64,000 bases of DNA, taken from positions 1 to 64,000 of the forward strand of contig JAPXFQ010002137.1 in the NCBI GenBank assembly GCA_028564705.1. The letters are read 5' to 3'. Made by a program: the position numbers and the translations under genes. This document shows, piece after piece, positions 57,683 through 64,000 of the stretch. How positions within the stretch are numbered: the stretch's first letter is position 1; every line of letters starts with the position of its first letter. The notes below the pieces were generated by a model. That model made no database searches. It had not been told where the DNA came from and saw only the letters and a list, made by a program, of their open reading frames with translations. The stretch comes from Apricaphanius iberus (lineage: Eukaryota > Chordata > Actinopteri > Cyprinodontiformes > Aphaniidae).

Positions 57683-60334
57683 TCAGGGCCAGGACCCAGG
57701 AAGTGATGAAGAGAAGGATCTAAGGTACTTGCCCACCTGTTGATTAGCACGCTCCGTCTGGCCATTGGACTCAGGGTGGAAGGCTGACGACAAGCTGCGG
57801 GAGGCGCCGATGAGTCGACAGAAAGCTTTCCAAAACCTGGCGGTGAACTGTGGTCCTCTATCAGAGACCACATCCCGAGGAAAGCCATGGAGACGGACCA
57901 CATGCATGAGAAGGAGTTCTGCGGTCTCCCTGGCATTGGGGAGGCCAGGAAGATGAACCAGGTGGACAGCTTTAGAAAACCTGTCCACGAAGGTGACAAT
58001 GGTGGTCATGCCATCAGCCTTTGGGAGGCCGGTGATGAAATCCACTCCTACATGGGACCAGGGGCGAGATGGTACCGGGAGTGGATGAAGAAGACCCGAA
58101 GGTCTCTGGGTCGATGACTTGGACCGGGCGCAGATAGAACAGGCATTGACAAATTCCTTGACGTCTCGGTTCATGGATGGCCACCAGAGAGCGCGGCGCA
58201 GGAACTGGAGTGTCTTATTGGGGCCTGTGTGCCCAGCAACAGGTGAGGAGTGACCCCAGATAAGAGCCTCTTGGCGACACTGCAGAGGGACATAAAGGCG
58301 GTTGGGAGGAGTTTCAGGTGGAGCAGGATCTGTGGACTGGGCAGCCTGAATAGATGATTCGAGCGACCAAAGGAGGGGAGCCAAGATGTTCCGGGGAGTG
58401 ATGATTACACCAGGTTCAGAGGTGGGAATGGTAGTAGAATGTTGCCGGGAGAGAGCGTCGGCCTTCATATTCTTGGAGCCAGGTCTGTAAGAAATATGGA
58501 AGTTGAACTGTTCAAAAAAAAGAGTCCACCTGGCTTGACGGGGGTTGAGCTGTTTGGCCCGTTTGATGTGTATGAGGTTTTGATGATCAGTCAATATGAG
58601 GAACGGTTCAGATGTGGCGATGAGAAGGTGACGCCATTCCTCCAGAGCCCATTTAATCGCAAGAAGCTCCCGATCGCCCACTCCATACCGCTGTTTTGTT
58701 GGAGAAAATTTCCTGGAAAAAAAACAACAGGGGTGAGTTTTCATGTCGGAACCCTTTTGAGATAGGACTGCGCCCGCACCTATCTCGGAGGCATCTACCT
58801 CAACAATAAAGTTTTTAGAGGGGTCTGGGTGGTGCAAAATGGGAGCTGAGGAAAACCTCTGAATAAGGTTGTGGAAGGCCCTAACAGCTTCTGGAGGAAG
58901 AGAAAACGGGCGGGGACGTTCAGCAGGTCGGGTGAGATTGGTGAGAGGTGCCACTAATTTACTGAAATCCCTGATAAAACGCCTGTAAAAGTTAGCGAAT
59001 CCAAGAAATGACTGTAGTTTCTTCAGGTTGGAGGGTAAGGGCCAGTTAGCAACGGCAGAGACCTTCTGGGGGTCTATAGAAATACCTTGGCTCGAAATCA
59101 CATAGCCTAAGAATGTGGTAGAGGGTTGATGAAACACACACTTCTCTAGCTTACAGAATAGACCATGTTGGAGCAGTCTCTGGAGAACGGCTTGGACATG
59201 TCGAACATGATCGACCTCTGAACGGGAGTAAATCAGGATATCGTCCAGATAGACAAATGTCCAACGACCGAGCATGTCACGAAGCACATCATTCAGAAAC
59301 CGTTGGAACACGGCTGGAGCATTACAAAGGCCGAAGGGCATCACCGAATATTCCCAGTGGCCACTGGGGGTACTAAAGGCAGTCTTCCACTCGTCCCCCT
59401 CCCTGATACAGACAAGGTTATAGGCATTCCTCAGATCTAAGCGTGTGAAGATAGTAGCTTGAGAGAGAGAGTCAAGGGCAGTATTGATGAGGGGAAGTGG
59501 ATGACGGTCCTTAACAGTGATCTGGTTGAGACCCCGGTAATCGATACAATGTCTGAGGGAACCATCCTTCTTGGTGACAAAGAAAAAACCAGCAGAGGCA
59601 GGAGAAGAAGAAGGCCGGATGAAACCTTGCTCCAGAGCCTCTCTAACATAGGTTTCCATCTGCTTGTTCTCTGCTGATGACAGAGGATAGATCCGGCCAT
59701 GAGGAGGCGTCGAACCGGGCAGTAGGTTGATGGCCATGTCATAGCTGCGGTGAGGAGGCAGAGAAGCAGCTCGTTGTTTAGAGAACACCTCAGCAAGATC
59801 CCGGTAGGGTGGTGGGATGGAATCTGCAGGTGGTGGCGGGCGTAATGCCCCCGGGGGGTTCACGAAATCAGGAAGCAGGCAACGAGTGAAGCAATCGGTC
59901 CCCCATTGGAGGATTCTGCGACTACTCCAGGAAATGTGTGGGTCATGCTGCTGAAACCAGGAGAGACCAAGAATGAGCGGAGTGGTGGGGGACACCATCA
60001 CTAGAAAATGAATAGTCTCATGGTGGTCTCCAATGGTCATTTTAATTGCCGCAGTACGATGACGGATAGGTGACGGCAACAGCGGCCGTCCGTCAACGGA
60101 AGAAACCGGGACTGGATGAAACAGTTCTTCTGTAGAAATGCAGAGTTTGGAGACCAGATCAGTAGATATGAAATTGTCACCAGCCCCAGAGTCCAGAAGT
60201 GCTGAGCAGGAATAGGCAGGTCGATTGGAATGACTGAGAAGGACTGTGATGGTGAATGGTTTGGTTTTACTGGAACCAGGTGATGACCTTCCCAGCATCA
60301 CCTGGCCTGGTCGTTTCCCGGCCGAACAGAGCAA
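57683..60334 (-). pseudogene. pol: Gypsy pol (protease, RT, RNase H, integrase), ends at a premature stop
   Basis: 883 codons open from the first in-frame Met. Protease LLDSGAGDNFIS (residues about 47-58); RT with FVTKKDGSLRHCIDYRGLN and YLDDILIYS (about 250-370); RNase H FIVEVDASEIGAGAVLSQ and LTDHQNLIHIK; integrase zinc finger H..H..CSICARSK, then GVDFITGLP, VSDRGPQFT and SAFHPESNGQTERANQ carrying the D, D and E. The frame is -1 to gag and overlaps its end (60298-60334). The TGA at 57683-57685 sits where related elements continue; it is a CGA-to-TGA type change, as expected from CpG decay. Confidence 0.9.
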
Positions 60335-61182
60335 TTTGCACGCCGGTGACCTCTATCCCCGCAGTATGCACACAGCCCCTCACGGTGGCGCCGTTGTCTT
60401 TCTGCTGGAGACAGATGACCCAACTGCATCGGCTCCTCCGACTCCCGGTAGGGAGCAGCAGAGAAGAAGTCCACGGGTGAATAAGAAACCCGCTGAAGTG
60501 GCGGAAGAAAACGCTGCGCTGGAGCTGCTCGGCTCAGGACGCGACGATCGATCTCCAGAGTTAACCTGATGGCAGATTCGAGGGATATGGGCGACTCCTT
60601 CCCTACCATTTCATCGCGGATATAATCGTCCAACCCCTTGAGGAAGAGTGAGCGCAGAGCAGAATCTCCCCAGCTGAGTTTGGCCGCGATGGTGCGGAAG
60701 TCTGCTGCGTATTTGTGGACAGGGCGGTGATTCTGACGCAGACGGAGAAGCTGGACCTCGGCCTCGACATCACTGGATGGCGGCACAAAGGTATTTCGGA
60801 GTTCTTCGACGAAGCGGGTGTAGTCATTGCAGATAGGAGAGTGTTGATAGTAGAGAGCGGCCGCCCATTCCTGCGCCTTGCCGGTGAGCAGAGACATCAG
60901 TAAAGCTACTCGGGAGGTAGCATTGGCGTAGACTGCAGGTTGACACTCAAACAGCATATCCAAGGCGGCCAGGAGCCCGTCAGGTTTGCCATCCTCACCA
61001 TTCCATTTCTCTGGCATACAGAACCGGGGTCCGGAGGAGTGGACGAGGCTTGCCAGGCGTATATGCGCATCGGTGAGGGTCTCCAGTTTGGAGGACAGCC
61101 TATCCACTACGTTGTTAAGGCGAGAAACCTCTGCGCGCAGAGCCATCAGTTCTGCTGAGGCATCTTTAGGAGGTTCTGACAT
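60298..61182 (-). CDS. gag: Gypsy gag polyprotein with CCHC zinc knuckle
   Basis: 294 codons, starting MSEPPKDASAELMALRAEVS and ending PGNDQAR. The capsid-like region has PEKWNGEDGKPDGLLAALDM and TGKAQEWAAALYYQ, typical of chromovirus Gag. The zinc knuckle is CAYCGDRGHRRANC (C-X2-C-X4-H-X4-C) near the C-terminus. The ATG (61182-61180) lies only 2 bases inside the 5' LTR boundary, leaving no room for an ordinary tRNA primer site. No internal stop or frameshift is seen. Confidence 0.9.
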   Translation of the reverse strand: MSEPPKDASAELMALRAEVSRLNNVVDRLSSKLETLTDAHIRLASLVHSSGPRFCMPEKWNGEDGKPDGLLAALDMLFECQPAVYANATSRVALLMSLLTGKAQEWAAALYYQHSPICNDYTRFVEELRNTFVPPSSDVEAEVQLLRLRQNHRPVHKYAADFRTIAAKLSWGDSALRSLFLKGLDDYIRDEMVGKESPISLESAIRLTLEIDRRVLSRAAPAQRFLPPLQRVSYSPVDFFSAAPYRESEEPMQLGHLSPAERQRRHREGLCAYCGDRGHRRANCSVRPGNDQAR

Positions 61183-61184
61183 CC

Positions 61185-61496
61185 TGTCAGAAACCACACA
61201 GGTATCAATGGTAGTTTCTGTAGTATTTATTAAATCAATGCACCCAGATGCAGAACCTTGACTAGGATGATTGCAGGAAGAGATGATTCAGAGAAGCAGG
61301 CAGGCAGACTGGACTGAGTGACGGAACAGATGACGAACTTGGCATCAGATGAACATGGAGTTCCGAGCTGAAGAACCAGATGTCAGAACGGAGAGTAGGT
61401 GAGTGAACTTTGCTTAAATATGATGTGTGGACCAATGAGGGAGAGGATCAGGACTGCGCACGGGTGGCAACAGGTTGGACTGATGAGTCTCTGACA
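61185..61496 (-). mobile_element. Gypsy element, 5' LTR
   Basis: TGTCAGAAACC to GAGTCTCTGACA on the plus strand, 312 bp, followed by the target duplication CAGCC at 61497-61501. It carries the same blocks as the other LTR (GCAGGCAGGCAGACTGGACT, GGACTGCGCACGGGTGGCAA) with scattered small changes. Confidence 0.92.
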
Positions 61497-61501
61497 CAGC
61501 C

Positions 61502-63360
61502 CTTATCAAAGGGCCCGGTACCCCATACTCCCGGAGTACCCCCCCACAGGATTCCCAGAGGGACATGGTAGAACGCCTTCTCCAAGTACACAAAACACAT
61601 GTAGAACGGTTGGGCGAACTCACACACACCCTCCAGGACCCGGTGTTCCACGGCCAGGACCAGAACAGCATTGTTCCTCCTGAATCCGAGATTCAACTAT
61701 TCGTTGGACCCTCCTCTCCAAAACCCCTGGATAGACCTTAATAGGGACGTTCAGGAGTGTGATCCCCCTGTAGTTGGAACACACCCTGTGGTCCCCCTTT
61801 TAAAAAGTAGACCTTGGATGAAATTTACATTTTTTTAAGGTTTTACATATCTTTTCATATATTTCATATCTTTTAGTTCCCCCAGCCTGCCTACCCCGGT
61901 TCTACTCTAAAGAGGGGGACAACCACCCCGGTCTGCCAATCCAAGGGACCTGCCCCGATGTCCACGCAATATTGTAGAGCCACTTTAACCAACACAGCCC
62001 TACAACATCCAGAGTCTTAAGGGCGAATCTCATCCACCCCCAGAGCCCTGCCACCCTGGAGCTTTTTAATGATCTCGGTGACCTCAGCACCAGAGATTGG
62101 AGAACCTGTCCCAAAGTCCCCAGACTCTGCTTCCAAACAGGAAGGTGTTTCAGTGGGATTGAGGAGGTCTTTGAAGTATTCCATCCACCGATCAAAGATG
62201 AACTGTGTTGGTGACAGACCGCTTCCCCCCCCGAGACACCGGATGGTGGACCAGAATTTCTTCGAAGATATATTCTCCATGGTCTCGCCAAACTCCTCCC
62301 ACACCCTAGTTTTTGCCTCAGCAACCATCCGAGCCGTACTCCGCTTGGCCTGCTGGTGCCTATCAGCTGCTTCCGGAGTTCCACAGGCCGGAAAGGCCCG
62401 ATAGGACTCCTTCTTCAGCTTGACAGCATCCCTCACTGCCTGTGTCCACCAGCGGGTTTGAGGGTTGCCGCAGTGACAGGCACTTACAACCACAATTACA
62501 GCTAGCTGCCTCGTCAATGGAGGCACGGAACATGGCCCACTCGGACTCAATGTCCCCCGCCTCCCCCGGGATGTGTTCTAAGTTCTGCTGGAGGTGAGAG
62601 TTGAAACCCCTTCTGACAGGGGACTCTGCCAGACGTTCCCAGCAGAACTCATTTTGGCCTGCCAGGTCTGTCCGGCGTCCTCCCCCACCCCCGGAGCCGA
62701 CTCACCACCAGGTAGTGGTCGGTGGATAGCTCCGCCCCTCTCTTCACCCGAGTGTCCAAAACATGCGGACGCAGGTCAGATGAAACCACAACCCCGTCGA
62801 TCATCGAGCCGTGGCCTAGGGTGTCCTGGTGCCAAGTGGATACACCCTTATACTTGAAAATGGTGATCGCCCGTAGGCGGAGGGGGGCAACCCTCTCATT
62901 CACCGGGGTAAACCCCAACGTACAGGCACCGAGATGGGGGGCAACAAGTATGCCCACCCCAGCTCGGCGCCTCTCACCGGGAGCAACTCCAGAGTGGAAG
63001 AGAGTCCAACCCCTCTCGAGGAGACGGGTTCCAGAGCCAGATACAGAGCCATGCGTCGAGGCAAGGCCGACGATGTCCAGTCAGAACCTCTCAACTTCGC
63101 ACACCAGCTCCGGCTCCTTCCCCACCAGAGAGGTGACGTTCCACGTCCCAAGAGCCAGCTTCTGCAGCCGAGGATGGTACCGCCAAGGTCCCCGCCTTCG
63201 GCTACCGCCCATCTTGCGCTGCAAACCACGCATATGGCCCCTCTCAAAGGTGGAGAGCTCATGGGAAGGGGGGCCCATGTTGCCTCTTCGGGCTACGTCC
63301 GGCTGGGCCCCATGGGTAAAGGCCCGACAACCAGGCACTCGCCAACGTGCCCCAACTCCA
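61502..63360 (-). mobile_element. Rex3-like (RTE-type) LINE, 5' portion
   Basis: The minus strand starts near 63215 with LALGTWNVTSLVGKEPELV, an AP-endonuclease start. WHQDTLGHGSMIDGVVVSSD and LSTDHYLVVSRLR (about 62860-62700) follow, then the linker NPQTRWWTQAVRDAVKLKKE and SYRAFPACGTPEAADRHQQA (about 62480-62340), then FEDLLNPT-like and LDVVGLCWLKWLYNIAW (about 62010). Fragments of RT lie up to the Gypsy insertion. Frames are broken many times. The 3' part resumes at 56654. The clade name is tentative. Confidence 0.8.
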
Positions 63361-64000
63361 GGAATATATATATATACTTACAAATACACATACAGATATA
63401 AACTTAAAAATACGCATACAAGTATATATATACTTACAATTACACAGATGTACATATATACGTACAAATACACATACGTACATATATACGTACAAATACA
63501 CAGACATACATATATAATTACAAATACACATACGTACATAGATACGTATATATGTACAAATACACATACAGATATAAACTTACAAATACGCATACATACG
63601 TACAATTACATATATATACATATATACGTACAAATACACATACGTACATATATACGTACAAATGCACATACGCACGTACATACATACAAATACAAAAATA
63701 TATTTACAAATACACATAAAAATGTATATATATACGTATAAATACACAGACGTACATATATACTTACAAATACACATACGTACATACATACATACAAATA
63801 CACATACGAACATATATACGTAGAAGTACACATACGTACCTATATACTTACAAATATACATACAAATATATACTTGTACATACATACAAATACAAATATA
63901 TATTTACAAATACACATACAAATTTACATACACGTTCAAAGACACGTACGTACATATATACCTACAATTACACATTCGTACATACATTCGTACAAATACA
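63361..64000. repeat. Imperfect (TA)n/(ACATACGT)n microsatellite
   Basis: Mixed runs of TATATATA, ACATACGTAC, ACAAATACACATAC and TACTTACAAATACACATACA up to the window edge. They produce YIYTYKYTY and YVYLYVCMY frames on both strands, which are not genes. The repeat abuts the 5' end of the Rex3-like LINE. Confidence 0.9.

Larger units (their letters stand above)
56660..61496 (-). mobile_element. Nearly complete Ty3/Gypsy chromovirus-type retrotransposon
   Basis: 4837 bp with LTRs of 313 and 312 bp, the 5-bp duplication CAGCC (56655-56659, 61497-61501), gag, pol in the -1 frame relative to gag, and a C-terminal chromodomain. Order in pol: protease, reverse transcriptase, RNase H, integrase, chromodomain; no env. 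This is the layout of fish sushi-ichi-type chromoviruses. The undisturbed target lies in the sister LINE at about 48291-48312. Defects: one in-frame stop near the end of the integrase and diverged LTRs. Confidence 0.92.

Noticed and set aside
57887..60569. Plus-strand frames opposite Gypsy pol and gag
   Set aside because: Shadows of the minus-strand retroelement genes.
62722..63741. 339-codon plus-strand frame
   Set aside because: Antisense to the Rex3-like endonuclease and then runs into the TA/ACATACGT microsatellite.

Overview
The window looks like chromosomal DNA of a teleost fish. It has GT-AG introns, CpG-poor vertebrate-style sequence, L2-clade and Rex3-like LINEs, hAT-type DNA elements and a chromovirus-type Ty3/Gypsy element. 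I cannot name the species. Only two host genes are supported. Most of the rest is transposon sequence and large minisatellites.

Host gene 1 (plus strand, 7315-30943) was assembled here by hand from 18 exons whose phases all agree. They give a 684-codon reading frame. Exons 1-5 encode a TSG101/UEVLD-type UEV domain (a ubiquitin E2 variant without the catalytic cysteine). Exons 6-8 encode a low-complexity linker and a helical segment. Exons 9-18 encode a HOIP/RNF31-type RBR E3 catalytic half: RING1, IBR, RING2 with the catalytic cysteine, and an LDD-like C-terminus. A ubiquitin-binding UEV on a linear-ubiquitin-type RBR ligase is an unusual architecture and is the main finding. The PUB and NZF regions of mammalian HOIP are not seen.

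Host gene 2 (minus strand, 36663-38587) is a two-exon mplkip (TTDN1) gene convergent with gene 1. It has a GC-rich first exon, a YY1-like site upstream, a polyadenylation signal, and a MITE in its only intron.

Six different tandem arrays (units of 31, 20, 42, 23, 18 and about 23 bp) fill about 12.6 kb of the first 40 kb. Three lie inside introns of gene 1, and two of those start at or within about 20 bp of a splice donor.

From about 41 to 64 kb the window is nested transposons: L2 relics, a hAT element inside an L2, an L2 inside a Rex3-like LINE, and a nearly complete Gypsy element (56660-61496) inside a second Rex3-like LINE. For three of these insertions the window also holds a paralogous empty site, so the insertion can be read directly from the sequence.
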